64,000 nt of DNA from Agrypnia vestita (taxonomy: Eukaryota; Arthropoda; Insecta; Trichoptera; Phryganeidae), in assembly GCA_016648135.1 (NCBI GenBank), contig JADDOH010000500.1, positions 1 through 64,000 of the forward strand, in the 5' to 3' direction. Position numbers and translations under genes: made by a program. Below, piece by piece: positions 39,911-53,470 of the stretch (its first letter is position 1; each line of letters opens with the position of its first letter). A model generated the notes under the pieces. That model was not told where the DNA came from, did not search any database, and worked only from the letters and a program-made list of their open reading frames with translations.

Positions 39911-42475
39911 AAGTAAAGAGAAGAGTTATTATTATTATTTAAATTGGTTTTATTATTTTATAAATGGAGGCTTGTTTCTTTCCTTATATAAGTAAATTCT
40001 TATTTTATAATTCTTAATGATTTTACTGACTGTTGCTGTTTATTATTACGACTTGCTTGCTGGTGAAGTGGTAAAGACAGTTATTTTAGACCAGCAGGTT
40101 AGTTCTAATAATCTCCGATATTTAAGTGAGCTTCCTTCATTTCTCATTATATCTTCTTGGTATTTTATTAACACAGTCAGATAAAAGAATCTATAAATAT
40201 TTTTAAACATTATTTACAAAATAAGAAACAAGTGGTTATATAAACAATTTTTACTACAAATTTGAATATATTTAAAAATACAAAATTATTCTTGTTGTCT
40301 TTTAAAAATGTCTATAATTTAATTATATACGATTTTGATGTGCATTAACAAATAAACGTTAAATATTTTCTATTTTTAATGTAGGTAGATTATTTGGAAA
40401 TTGAAATATAAAGACGAAATCCCAGACCTCGATTCCCACGACCGCGTTATCGCAACGTGTCCTTTCATAAAATTTTCTCTTAAGGAAGAGACGGAGGTCA
40501 CTTACTCTTTTATGTTGTTGAGCTTAGTTCCTTAAGCTAAAGGATAAAAAAGGCTTCATTCTTTTTAAAACACCGCATAGCACTTTCTTTAGTTTTCCGC
40601 AACTTTTCCATTTGAATCCAACTCTCAAGACGACGAAAGTAAACGCATCTATCGAAGAAGAAGAAAAGAAATGAGATAAAAAACCAATTTGTATGAAAAA
40701 TAAAATAATGTCGTTTTTCTGGATAATTCTACATTTCTGTGTATTTGAATCAGAACTCTTATTTAAATTTCAAGTTAAAAATGATAATACAACAATTTGC
40801 ATTTTTTAATTGAAGCTATAAATGTTAATATAAAAAAACACATTATATTTTTGATGTTTGTATTATTATTAATTAAAAAAAAATCATATTGACTTTATAT
40901 ATTTTGTGGATAACTTTTTTAAAATATATTTGCTTTATCAGATGTTTTTGATAAATACAGCGTTAACTTAGTAGCTGGATATAATTATAAATTTAAAAAA
41001 TCGAAATTATTTTTATAACGACGGTTTGGTTGCAGCCAAATCAAATTAATGTGTATAATTAATAAAAATGAACTTTGTTTTCACCACTTTTGTATTGAAA
41101 AATATCAACATGTTTCAAAACAAAAGTGGTGAAAAAAAGTTAATTTTTTATTAATCATATTAATAATGTCACACACAAAAATATTTTGCTCTTTTTGAAG
41201 AAGAACAAATTAATGTGGTTTATATAAAGTTTGTTATTAAAAAAAAACACATTAAGGGGGGGGGGGTAAGGTTATTCGGTGAAAAAAGAGTGTTTTCAAG
41301 AATTTTTTTGGCAATACAGGTAGTGCTAGTCTGTTTATTTAATTTTTATGTAATAATACATTATTTAAAGATTATTTTTAAAAATTTTCATTGCACTTGG
41401 AAGCCAAAACACCGATTTTCGCTAAAAAAATCGGCCAATTTGTTACTGTAAAATTGATATTTATTAAAAAAAAAAGTTACCTTCTGAATTTTGTGAAAAA
41501 GTACTGTGCAAAATTTCAAAACGATCGGTCCAGTAGATTTTGAGTTATGGCGTGCACGGACTTCAAAAATGTTATGTTTAAAACTCGACAATTATTTTAT
41601 ACTTACACATAGACGTCGATGACAAGTCCATACAGCAAAGAGGTTTCACCAAGAAGATCTAGAGCATCTTTTTGTCTCAAAACTCTTCCAATACAATAGC
41701 GCATCCGGTAATCATCGGGTAAGCGCGTCCATCAGATGCTCGCGCAGGTACAGACAATCAGTCTGAGCATCACTCAAATATTCATAACTTCGTCAATTTT
41801 GACTTGACATTTTCACACAATATTTTAACGATATTATACATTCATTTAAAAAATAAAAAATAAAATGCAAAAAAATAATTGAATTCTTTACCCCCCTTAA
41901 TTTAGATGAATAGTTTTGAATTAAGACAATATTGACATTTCAAATAATCTATACCGGACAACCAAATGAGAATGAAATTCCACAGATATTTAAATTAAAC
42001 ACTTTCACAAAAATTCTGCTTTGTAATTTTATGTGACTAGCCGCATTTATATGGAATTATTCTGTGGATGGATTTTGACTTTTAACACCACATTGCGAGT
42101 AATTTATCGATTTTTTTAAAATAAAATTTTAGTGGGGTGTTATCATTATGGAAAATTGACATAAAATTCATTTACATATTATATTACTGGATCGTTCAAA
42201 CTCTTTAAGCAATAGACATCCTCTCAAAAATTAACGATCACGCAAAAATTAAGGCTGAAAGCATTGCAAATAAAACTTAACGATTTAATAGTAAGACCAC
42301 AACTTACAAAAATAAATAAATCGAAATTTTAAAATTTTATTTCCATCAGCTGAAAAAAATTACAAGATTGATTGTTTGTCTTATATCTACAACTTTAATA
42401 TCTACAAACTAAATTATATTAAATTATCAAAAACATCATTGATTATCTTTTTGCAATTAAAAAAAAAATTACGTA
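39911..42475. other. AT-rich region, little recognised
   Basis: Holds a strong hairpin at 41075-41155 (TTTTCACCACTTTTGT...ACAAAAGTGGTGAAAA around CAACATGTTTCAAAAC, which resembles the inverted end at 24310). A run of ten G lies at 41256-41266. Otherwise nothing. Confidence 0.4.
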
Positions 42476-42479
42476 AACT

Positions 42480-42665
42480 GTCGGAGGCCTTCGTAGACCA
42501 ATGGGTATGACACCGGCTTTTCACACCGAGGGTTCCGGGTTGGATTCCCGGTGAGGTCACAATTAATCTATGCGATTTACTCAAGCCTGGGTGTTTTGTG
42601 ATGTTTTTTGCTTCTGTCATTGGGCCTCTTGGCCTGTTGAAGCGTAAAATTAAAAATAAAATACC
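42480..42665 (+). repeat. tRNA-derived SINE, family A
   Basis: The head has A-box-like TAGACCAATGGGTATGA and B box GGTTGGATTCCCGGTG. The body CAATTAATCTATGCGATTTA, TCAAGCCTGGGTGTTTTGTG, GGCCTGTTGAAGCG ends in TAAAAATAAAATA. Pol III type, non-autonomous. Partner copy at 43748. Confidence 0.85.
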
Positions 42666-43747
42666 CGTCCCGCACTTAGACGCTCGTCGAACAAACGGGT
42701 ATTAATACCCTTAATAACAAGTTTTGTTAATACAATACAATAGCTGATAGCGGCATGGATACAGTAACAAAAACTGTACTTAATTTCTTGAAAGTAAATC
42801 AAGATTACACTCATATTTCATTGATATTTAATGTAATATATATGTACCTACATATGTCCACTTATAAATATTTCAACACTCACATGTAAATATATGTTAA
42901 GTAATAAAGGTACACAACTTGTTAGTGTGTTAGAAAAGGTTTTCCGGTTACTGATCTAATTAAAAAACCTTATTTAATTACATAAAGTATTCACTTTTAA
43001 AGAAGCTACCTTTATATGATACAAATAAATATCCACCACGCATGTAAGATACCGGGTTAAGATGTCATTTGTGTTATGTATTCTCGCTACGATGTTTATT
43101 TCTTTCGATTTAATAATGATATTTGGTTTAAAAAGTCAATAAAATTTGTAACTTTAATTAAATTTATTTTGAACCTTTTTAAAATCTATGAAAATTATTC
43201 GACGATGCGACGAATAGCAAGCACAGTAGGTCGATTATACGTACCTACTATAAGTTTGACAAAGTTCACGTTGAGTATTCACAAACAAACCCTTAAATTC
43301 AAAAATTTTTTGAACCAACAGTTTGTGCAAGCATCCACTTAACCGAAGTGGATTGTCAGAGTATCCTAAAATAAATGGAAAAATGAAAATCTAAAGCAAA
43401 TAAAAAATTATGGTTGTTATGACACTTTAATATTCGGCCGTATTTTGAAATAAGCAATATTGCTATTTTTGTATCTTGACAGTTATTGTAACTTAAAAAA
43501 TTAAAATTGGTGGCATTATAATGTTATAAAATAACTAGCAAGATAAAGAAATAGCAATATTGCTTATTTCAGAATACGGGCGATAATTGCATATTGCAAA
43601 AAAAAAATTTGATAAAAAGAAATGCAAACAGTGTATTTGCGATAAATATATAATATAAATAATTTTAATGCAATTCACTCCGAAATATGTACGATATACA
43701 GGTATCTCCTGCATATTTTTTTTTAAATTTTCTTTATAATAATGCAG
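42666..43747. other. AT-rich spacer, nothing recognised
   Basis: An inverted pair, GCAATATTGCTATTTTTGTA (43450) and AGAAATAGCAATATTGCTTA (43547), makes a loose hairpin of about 120 bp. Its arms include CGGCCGTATTTTGAAATAAG and CTTATTTCAGAATACGGGCG, so it may be a small MITE at about 43433-43582. Confidence 0.4.
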
Positions 43748-43930
43748 ATTTTGTAGTCGAGTGGGCGTCACGCTGGATCTGGCTTCTCATATCGGGTATT
43801 CCGAATCGATTCCCGGTGAGTATATAATGCGTCATTTTCTCAAGCCTGGGTATTTCTGTAATGCGTCAACTACAGTTATTGAACCTCACGGCTTTTTGTA
43901 GCGTTAAGAATGAAAATTATAATAATTAAA
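43748..43930 (+). repeat. tRNA-derived SINE, family A, second copy
   Basis: Head GTAGTCGAGTGGGCGTCACG with B box GAATCGATTCCCGGTGA. The body CTCAAGCCTGGGTATTTCTG and GGCTTTTTGTAGCGTTAAGA ends in an AATTATAATAATT tail. Confidence 0.85.
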
Positions 43931-44371
43931 ATTTAAAAATCAAATGCTTATTTCCAGATAATTACCTACCCAGAACATTATATTTATTGATTCGTCACAA
44001 TAAGCATTTTAAACTTTTTTGGATAACCTAGAAAACTTTGTTTCACTAACATGGAAAGGTGAAAATGTTAGTTCATACATACATATGTAGGAACGACAAC
44101 ATTGTTTTCCGAGGCTGTTTAAAGAAATGGTCGTTTCGAGACGTCGGCGTCGCCCAAGGAATTCATTCAGCTCATGGAATATGTATTAATGTGAGCAAAG
44201 GTAATATTCTGAGTGCATCTAATGAACTTACATAATTCAGGCATTCATTTACATATACAAGTATCGCAAGGGAAAATTTTATTTTATTTTATTTTTAATG
44301 AGAGTACTAACAGAGTACTAACAGTATAATAGGTACAAAATACATAAAAAATAATAAATAACTTAATAATG

Positions 44372-44665
44372 ATAAAACCCCCGCAGGAATTCCAATTGGA
44401 ATGTTTTCCAATTGGAATCCGAATTTATTATTTTATTTGACTTGTATTAAAGGAAACAAATTTTTCATATTCGATATAAGTTACCGTAATCATAGTCCAA
44501 CATTTTCCAAAAAATAAGTAAGAAATATTAAAAATAAATGCAAACTTTGATATTGCATAGCTTCATAACTATTGGTCATGACTGTTTGAACATTTTCGAC
44601 CCATAATCAAAGAAGAAATATAGTCCTGCAAGGTTATTAATGTTTTCCAAATAACCCCGCAGCAT
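44372..44665. repeat. Palindrome family P1, half element
   Basis: Begins at the centre GGAATTCCAATTGGAAT and continues as the right arm of 4914-5267 (TTACCGTAATCATAGTCCAA, CGACCCATAATCAAAG, GCAAGGTTATTAATGTTTTC). Confidence 0.8.
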
Positions 44666-45760
44666 GGTGTTTATGTAACTCGCCTACTTTATTCAATACA
44701 ACTACGCTGTCTCTATCAATGGGTGAAATTAGTCAGTGACATGAAATACGATTAGGATTCATATGATATATAGTATTAATATATATAGGATATAAGTATA
44801 TATATATATAATATATATATTATTTATATTTTTCATTTATTTATGGAAGCGAGTCCCGTAATATTTATTAAGAAATAAATAATCGATTACTCTCCTAATA
44901 CTTCAGTAATTGTTCATATAAATTTGAACATACCTACTCAAAAAATATTGTCAGTTATTATAGGTTTATTATACTAATAGAAAGTGAATTTTTCTGTTCA
45001 TGTTTCAAATTAATAAATCTAACAAGCTTAAAATTTTATAATCAATATTGAAATTAAAAATATAATTAAATTTTTATCAACTAATACGTAATAGTCAAAT
45101 TATGTCCTCATTACGCTTCAGGCGCGACCTAATTATTACAACATAGGCGTTTCATTTAATCGCTCGTACATACGCTTTCAAAGCCCAAAATAATAATTTG
45201 CAACGCACATTAATTCCAACGTTCATTAATCTTCCCCAATTACCTTAATATTCATTTTTAAACCAGAAGTTTTGCTGTCAACCGGGAGGGGGACTTTGAT
45301 GATTTAATTATTGTAATTAATTAGGAACAGCGTTTTAAACATATTCATTAGAGGGAATTACTTTAGACACATTCGTGATGTATACTTTACCCACTTTATG
45401 TAAGGGGGAAAATTCAGTTCAAAATACGTGACCGTCGGCGGTGCGTCGCTGAATACACGAACCGTTTTGTGGAAGACACGATCCGTTTCACCTCAGTGCA
45501 AGGTCGCCATACAATCTTGAAATTTCCCCGGATAATGGCTTTAATATGTTAAGTGGTTATATCTTTATAATCAGCATTCTCTCTCCTGCGTTAGCTAATA
45601 TGTATGTTTGCTAGAAACAGCCGTATTTGTAGCTCATATCCACGGAACGAGACGTCATCACATAAATCTCAAGATCATGTTTAAAATTGAGATTAGAAAA
45701 TGACAAAAATTCAAATCCGCGTGCACGACGTTTCTTTTGACACGTGAATTCAAATAGCTA
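44666..45760. other. AT-rich region, possible regulatory DNA
   Basis: A (TA)n stretch at 44760-44830. 45110-45540 has no transposon match and contains several TAATTA-type homeodomain sites (for example TTTAATTATTGTAATTAATTAGG near 45304) and an ACTTTGATGATT block. Candidate enhancer by composition only. Confidence 0.25.
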
Positions 45761-45763
45761 GAA

Positions 45764-46297
45764 TCATAAATACTGACAGATATTTATAAAAAAAATTGAA
45801 ACTAATGGCATTGAATTACTTACATTTATTCTGTTTAAATTGCTGCTAGGGAGATTAAAATTCTCCCAAATTATGAAATAAACATCAATGGAGTGATATA
45901 GAGATGAAATGAATCTCTGAGACAATGTGTGTAGATGAGGACTACGAAAGCCGAGACATTGAAAAAAGTGAGAGAAATAATCCAGACGGCTTTGAATGCT
46001 GCAGTGTTTTTGTGTGCTCGTCACCCGCGGCCCGGAGCGCGGGAGTGGTGGGAGAGGCGAGCGCATAAAACCGGGGACACTCGGGCACATCGGGCTCTTC
46101 GATTCCCGGGTTACACATTCGATAGACAGATGTAGCACGCTCGGTTTGCAGCAAATCATATCGGTATAATAAACTGGAGTAATAACTAGATTGTGTATTC
46201 CATGTAATCCAACTGAAAATCCATCATGATGACACACATACCATTGATTTTCTACGATCTGTCTGAGACGCATCCTACAATCCTTCAGATACATCAC
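45764..46297 (-). other. 177-codon open frame over a GC-rich patch, unassigned
   Basis: Unusually long for this AT-rich DNA. Cys-, His- and Ser-rich, no recognised domain. The GC-rich centre (46015-46115, CpG-dense) removes stops in several frames, since shorter frames overlap on both strands. I would not call it a gene. The plus strand has GCGCATAAAACCGGGGACAC, a weak TATA-like site. Confidence 0.2.
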
Positions 46298-46299
46298 CC

Positions 46300-47740
46300 G
46301 CGAATAAGATGGTAACTGGAGAGGGGAAGGTAAGAGAGGAAGAAGAAAACCTTCTACTCGATAGACTAACCAGATCAGTGACTGTTCTATTGAGACTGCT
46401 ATGCAAATTGCGGTCTTCAGAGAAAAATTAAGGTCAAGGAAGGCATATTTTGGTCGTAAAAATTTCGACTATTAGAATACAATATGTACAATTATTTTGG
46501 TACCCCACGTACATTTACGTATTAAATAAATATAGGTACGTACCTAATGCTGATATCGCGGTATAGAAATGCGCCTCAGGGTTAAGAACCTTAGGTTCAA
46601 CCCTTAGTTGATTTATGCTTACGTAAAATATGTCAATATTCGAAGCGGTTTGGATATACGAACGTACAGCATCAACAATTCATCGTGCTTACAATTCACA
46701 GTCAACCATTCACCGCTGAGGTAATTCATCGCCTCAATAGAAATATTCTTTGAATTGGTTTAGCGAAAATAAAAATAGCCCAGGTAAGGACTTCTAAATA
46801 ATGAAAATACCCAAATATTTACAAATTGAAGCAAATATATTTTTGTACAGGTAATATAAACCTGAAGAACTCTTTAAAATATGAATAATTTTTTATGTTT
46901 TCTAAGTAAATAAAACGTAATTAAATACTTATTTAATAAAAATTGCTTATTCACCAATCAATATATTCATGGGGAAGTAATATTTATCGAACAAAGTCTT
47001 TACTTGGAGCAACCTCATCCCGAAACAAGAATATGACAGAAATTTTTAAACAAAAACGTGTTTTCATTTTTTTTAAATATAATATTATTTAAATTCAATA
47101 GATGCTGATAAAGCTTTTTTCTTATATTAAAATAATTGTTGATTTTTACTATCTAAAAATCTACTGATATGTTAAAATACGCAACTCAATATATAAATAA
47201 AATGAAAATGAAGCTAGACTTGGAATCACCGAAGATCACTAATTTGAAACGTACCTACTGAATTCTTGATTTTATGTATTTTTTCCTTCCAAAATCATGT
47301 TTCCTATAAATTTATAGATTATGTTTTCTCTAAAATCTCGAATTCAGTACATTATACATTAGTAAACCTCAATGATGGCATTCATTTTTTTGAATATTGC
47401 TGCCTTTGCTTTTGTACCCCACAAATGATATAATTGTTTATATATTTTTAATAGGGAAATAAAACTTTATATAATTATACCAATTATAGTACATTTAAAG
47501 ATCGCAATGTATTTATCTGAATAACCTAGGCCTAGATAGAGAGCAAATTTAGTATAATATATAGGAATAAATGAATATATAAGAAAAAAATATATATACT
47601 AAAACGAAAACACAAATTATTGTTTGACAATAATTTTTCGAAATCCCACCTATTTGTTTCTGACATTAGTCAGCATGTTACGATTTGTTAAAATTTACAG
47701 TCAACTTCTCAACGCGGTATTTTTCCACGAAACTTTAACA
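46300..47740. other. AT-rich spacer, nothing recognised
   Basis: No coding, repeat or RNA feature recognised. Confidence 0.4.
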
Positions 47741-48060
47741 TATAAAAACGAATGCATTTAGACGAAGAGAAATCAGTCTTGCATTTTATGAACGATCTCT
47801 TTTACGCTGCGCTGAGCCACATAAATTCCCTACACACTCGACATACGAAAGTAAAGCATTCTGGTACGTGAGCGCATACGTGTGGGGAACGGGAAAATGT
47901 GATATTGGCATATCACATTTTCCGACCGCGTCCACTCAGACACGAGGATACACTGCGGACCACCTTATCTCACGGCGCGGCGGTGTCGGGAGAGCTCGCG
48001 GGAAGAGCAAGCAGAAGTATTGCATTTTTTTTGTTTTATTTATTTTAAAGTAACTCAGAT
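47740..48060. other. GC-rich patch with a perfect 14-bp hairpin
   Basis: GGAAAATGTGATAT TGGC ATATCACATTTTCC at 47892-47923 is a 14-bp perfect inverted repeat with a 4-nt loop. CpG-rich DNA (CGGCGCGGCGGTGTCGGGAG) follows at about 47970. A 61-codon plus frame covers both. Could be a promoter-like or binding-site palindrome. Function unknown. Confidence 0.5.
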
Positions 48061-51000
48061 TTTAAGAGTTTTGTAAACTCAATAATAAAAAACATTATCA
48101 GCAACACAATTTTATTTTATTTTAAGGGGATATACCCTGGAAACCTGATCTTTTACAAGAAGGTAAAATATGATTTTCTTTTTTGTCTCGGACAAACGTG
48201 CACTGGGGAATGTTGCATCTCAGTCAAGGCGATGGAGCTCCACAGGAACGGATATAAGGTGGCAATTTTGTTTATTTTCAAAAATAATTTTTAATAAAGT
48301 AATAGTATAAATAATATATAAACTTAAATAAGTGCCAATAAAAAATCACCTTATATGGAAGTGTCATGTTCCACAACACGACGGTGTGGTATTCTATCCT
48401 CTCTTTCTCAGCACTTTGGAAAGAAAAATGGAAATAACTAGAAGATAGAAGTGCTTACTAAATTCGCGAAACATCTGGAAACCCGAAAATGTAGGTATAT
48501 TAGCGGGATTGTAACGTACCTACCTGCACACCTAAGCTAAATACCTAACTATGGAGTTTAATAATATAAGTTTTACGAAAAGCCCAAAGCTTGAGACTTT
48601 AAGCTACCGCATCGAGCTTTATTACAACTTTTGTGACTTTTAAGCACACACTTTATGCTTTAAGCTACTAGATAAAAACTTAAGTCGAACTTAGAACTTC
48701 GGAAGTATATTTACATGAAAGCTAATATTTTTTTTTTGTTAAGAATTTATATTTTCAAAATTGGCCAGTCGTGATCTATCTAGTGGTTAGGAAAATTCCC
48801 CCTCCGTTATGTCCGTAGCTATCCAAAATTCTTTTGATATGTGGTGAGAATCGTATTCTTACTAACGCGACTAGACTAATATAGAACGAATTCTTACCTA
48901 ACTATGGAAATAACAAACGCACGTAACTAATCCGTACTCGTCCTTCTAGAAACCGCTCTAGAATTCTACAGTTTCGCCTATATGAGAGATAGCCGATATC
49001 GTCTACGTCCGGAGTTGGCCTAAAAGCCAATTATATGCGGCGTAGCCTAGGAATAAACGCTAGTAGCAAAACTCCCTTACATTGAACCGCCATAACTATA
49101 ATACCATCGGGGTTAAAATACTGTAATATAAAACAATACAATCGTTGCCAAGTTAACGGCATACGCTAAAGATTCCGCCCGCATTGATTATCAACATCTC
49201 ATAATAGCAGCTTAGAACAGTGTCAGCACAACCACATGCGGCACCCATTTATGACAGATTTACAAGATATAATAGCATACGTTATATTCAAAACACAAGT
49301 AAGAAACCTACCGATAGCGCGTCTCACGTTGTCCAATCTGCTCAATCTGTTCATAGTACATAGTAGGGGAAGACAAACATATATATATTCACAACAACTA
49401 GGCGCAACAGAGGCTCAGGGCAAGCTTTGTCTGACATTATCGCAGCCCGAGATTCTAAGGGAATGGAAGATACAGATTTGTAAGTGAAATTTAAGAAGTG
49501 TCTAACCACTTCTGTTCAAACGTGGATTCTAGATGCCCCCCCCCTGTAGGGGGGAGGGGGATGCGGCCCCAGAGCATCGCCGCATCCGGTGGTTAACTCC
49601 TGTTTAGACATAACCTCCCACACTAAGCTGCAGACCAAGATCAAGCCGAGACTCTATTGCTCCTGCTGGAATCCCCCGAAGTCCTCGCTTCCCGGCGACA
49701 AACATATCAGGAAGAAATCCCGCGTCTGATATTAAGGTTTGTATATTATCCCGCGGGGCAGTCAAATTGACTGGTGTATAATGATGAGGATCCCACGTTG
49801 CGGCTACATGAGCCGGATTATTATGATGTTTACTGCTGATTAAAGGGCTGAATGAACTAACTGGGTGACTGGAAAAGACTCTCCCTTGAGCGCGTCAGTC
49901 AGAGCCATGTTAGCATCGCCAAATATAGTTGATGTGATTGATCCCACGGTGTAGTCTTATTGACTAGAGATATTAAATGATGGTAAAACAGCATGATTAT
50001 TACAGTTGATTGTGTAGTTCCTGATATGTTTCTCGCTGGCCGGGAAGGGAGAACCCCGAAGGTCTCTGTATACAGCAGGTTAGAAAAGGTGGTGACTGAT
50101 GAGAATGATGGTGTTAGTAATGCCATCGCGCTCCTGAATGCGGTCCCGATCATAAAAATTGATTGTTAAACTGCTAACAGATCTCGTTCATTAAAGCGGC
50201 CCCGAGCATAAGTATTGACTGTCGAACTGCTACCTGCATCTTATAATTTCTCGTTCATGAGGAACGTCCTATCTCGTCCTTGAGTACGGAGTTATTACAT
50301 TCACATACATTCATAACCAGAGCCCGAGCTCGTCGCACCAAGGGGACTGAAAAGACGTGAGAGGCTCTTCCCCTTAGATGTTAGAGGGGTAACCGCATCA
50401 AGACCTTCAGACCATCCTGTAATTCTTGGCTTTAAAACCCAGTCACAACCGGGTAGATACAGTTAAGATGGCCCTACCTAGTCCCTGACCTAAGGTGTCT
50501 CTCCAATCTAATCAGACTCCATAGCCGAGAACGCGCGCTCCGACATTCGACCCTGTCTTGCCACGCGAGTAGATCCAACTTCATCTTTTTCCACAATCGA
50601 AATTCAGCCTCCCAAGATCACGGGGCGTGAAAGACGTACGACTCCTCGCCTCCCGACCATGAAGAGACGAACTTCCCCATTCGGTTCTCGTTCATTATCC
50701 CATTTATAATCCCCGCGTGCCTAACCTTAAGAGTCTAGCGCCGGTGATAAGATCTCATTATGCTACGTTGGAAGTTAATATTGCACAACCGGGCGAAATA
50801 CCTATTTTCCGCGATCATATTCAATTTGTAAAACGCAATAATATGTATTTATATATGTTAGTAAGACGTTTGAAATGCAGAATGCACGTACAATGACCTC
50901 GCTTCTATCCTAAAGATAATTAAGATATAATCCCGACGTTACGTCCTGACATCAGTACTAATTTGTTTCCGCGTCCGTTACCGTCGGCTCTGAACCCACG

Positions 51001-51219
51001 TAATGAAATGAATAGTGACCATGTGACAATGACAAATTATTTAGCACGAACATTCCATTTGATACACATAAGAAAATAAAGAATAAATAATATTAATGGT
51101 TCTTATCTTATTTCTGTAGTTGGTCTGCTTCTGAGATGGCATCCTGATCCGAAGTAATATAACGGGTCCTCTCCAAAATCGAGCAAATACCAGCGCCTGT
51201 ATATATATTTCACTTCATT

Positions 51220-52028
51220 TCCCTTGTATATATAATTTAATATCAGCGCCTGTAAAACTGTATTAGATCCTAGAAACAAGAAAACTATTCCCTCTACGCC
51301 GAGCACATGCAGAACATAAACCCCCTCAATCTAGTTCATCCACGGTTAAGAAAAAAGGCGAAAGAATAGTAATAGTAAAAGGTCCCAACAGAAGTTGAAG
51401 TTCTCTGTAAACTGTCCATATCCTCTAGTTGCGCCTGTGTTTTCCAATAACAACCTTCCAGTCATGTATTTAACATAACGTCCTCCTTGTGTGTATGTGT
51501 GCTTCAATATCTGTCATCCAGTTAATGATTCCCAAAATAGTGTTTTCCTTGTATATATATATTTCAATATCAGCACCTGTAAAACTGTATTAGATCCTAG
51601 AAACAAGAAAACTATTCCCTCTACGCCGAGCACATACAGGACATAAACCCCTTTCAAACTAGTTCATCTACGCCGTACAGTGATATCACATGCAGACATA
51701 AACAATATAATTACAAGTATGCTTGCGTCCCGCCGACTGGACGCCTGTGTTTTCCAATAACAACTTTCCAGTCATGTATTTAACATAACGTCCTCCTTGT
51801 GTGTATGTGTGCTTCAATATCTGCCATCCAGTTAATGGTTCCCAAAATAGTGTTTTCCTTGTATATATATTTCAATATCAGCACCTGTAAACCTGTATAG
51901 AATCCTAGAAACAAGAAGACTATTCCCTCTACGCGAGCACATACAGAACATAAGCCCTTTCAAACTAGTTCATCTACGCCGTATAGTGGTATCACAAGCA
52001 GACATAAACAATACAATTACAAGTATGC
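51220..52028. repeat. Tandem repeat TR1, period ~306-329 bp, about 2.6 copies
   Basis: Starts at 51220, 51549 and 51855 share TTCCTTGTATATATA, AATATCAGC.CCTGTAAAAC, GATCCTAGAAACAAGAA and CTATTCCCTCTACGC.GAGCAC. Confidence 0.85.
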
Positions 52029-52285
52029 TTGCGTTCTCCCCCACCTTGGTGGAAATATTCGCATTCGTATTCACCGAATAGTAGGCCTGATATTCGTATT
52101 CATGAAGGTAGTATTCGTTGCATCAAGGTTATTATATTTACAAGTATGTTCAAGTTCCCCCACCTTGGTGGAAATATTCGCATTCGTATTCACCGAATAG
52201 TAAGCCTGATATTCGTATTCGTTGCATCACTCTCATTCTCGTATTCACCGAATAGTAAGCCTGATATTCGTATTCGTTGCATTAC
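52029..52285. repeat. Tandem repeat TR2 with ATTCGTATTC motif
   Basis: CCCCCACCTTGGTGGAAATA and TTCGCATTCGTATTCACCGA recur at 52038 and 52158, with a shorter ATTCACCGAATAGTAAGCCT unit at 52240. Confidence 0.8.
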
Positions 52286-53470
52286 TCTCAATAATAAAAT
52301 CATATAGATAAATAATTACGGTAACTCATAAAAATATGATATTACTTATATTAAACGAACAAAGCAAAACAATCTGTCATATAAGTAAATAACGTGATCA
52401 CGGAAGACCGAAGGTTAACTACCCCTGAACAAACCGCGAACTGCCCACAATAATGGAAAATGTTGTAGAAAACATTTCAAATATCTAATACTGAATGAAT
52501 AAAACAATGCCATATGAATAACTATCGCGATTACGGAAGGCCGAAGGTTAACCACCCTTGAACACACCGCGAACTGCCCACAGGCCTGATATTCGTTTTC
52601 GTGGGAGTAGTATTCGTTGCATCACTCTCAATAATAAAATCATATAGATAGATAATTACGGTAACTCATAAAAATATATTATATTACTTATATTAAACGA
52701 ACAAAACAAAACAATCTGTCATATAAGTGAATAACGTGATCACGGAAGACCGAAGGTTAACTACCCCTGAACAAACCGCGAACTGCCCACAGGCCTGATA
52801 TTCGTTTTCGTGGGAGTAGTATTCGTTGCATCACTCTCAATAATAAAATCATATAGATAGATAATTACGGCAACTCATAAAAATATATGATTTTACTTAT
52901 ATTAAACGAACAAAACAAAACAATCTGTCATATAAGTGAATAACGTGATCACGGAAGACCGAAGGTTAACTACCCCTGACCAGACCGCGATCTGCCCACA
53001 ATAATGGAAAATGTTGTAGAAAGCATTTCAAATATCTAATATAGAATGAATAAAACAATGTCATATGAATGACTATCGCGATTACGGAAGGCCGAAGGTT
53101 AACCACCCCTGAACACAGACCGCGATCTGCCCACAATAATGGAAAATGTTGTAGAAAGCATTTCAAATATCTAATATTGAATGAATAAAACAATGTCATA
53201 TGAATGACTATCGCGATTACGGAAGGCCGAAGGTTAACCACCCCTGAACACACCACGAACTGCCCACAATAGTGAAAAATGTTCTAGAAAACATTTCAAA
53301 TATCTAATATTGAATGAATTAAACAATGTCATATGAAAACTATCACGGCTACGGAAGACCGAAGGTTGATCTGATCTAACCGTAAACGACCCACAATAAT
53401 GGAATATGTTGTAAAAAAAAAACATTTCAAATATCTAATATTGAATGAATAAAAACAATGCCATATGAAT
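52286..53470. repeat. Tandem repeat TR3, two interleaved units
   Basis: Unit a (about 200-230 bp; AATCATATAGATAGATAATTAC, TTAAACGAACAAAACAAAAC, GATCACGGAAGACCGAAGGT) occurs about three times. Unit b (about 130 bp; AATAATGGAAAATGTTGTAG, TATCGCGATTACGGAAGGCC) about five times. Both contain a CGGAAG.CCGAAGGTTAAC.ACCCC core, so they share an origin. Confidence 0.85.

Noticed and set aside
41075..41155. A further hammerhead (GAAAC-like text in the hairpin loop)
   Set aside because: There is a TTTCAAAAC/GTTTTGAAAC piece but no CTGANGA strand at the right distance.
45764..46297. A 177-codon protein gene on the minus strand
   Set aside because: No domain, no splice context, and several overlapping frames open over the same GC-rich patch.
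52966..53425. Open frames over the tandem repeats on the minus strand
   Set aside because: They repeat with the ~130-bp unit and have no protein features beyond the repeat.
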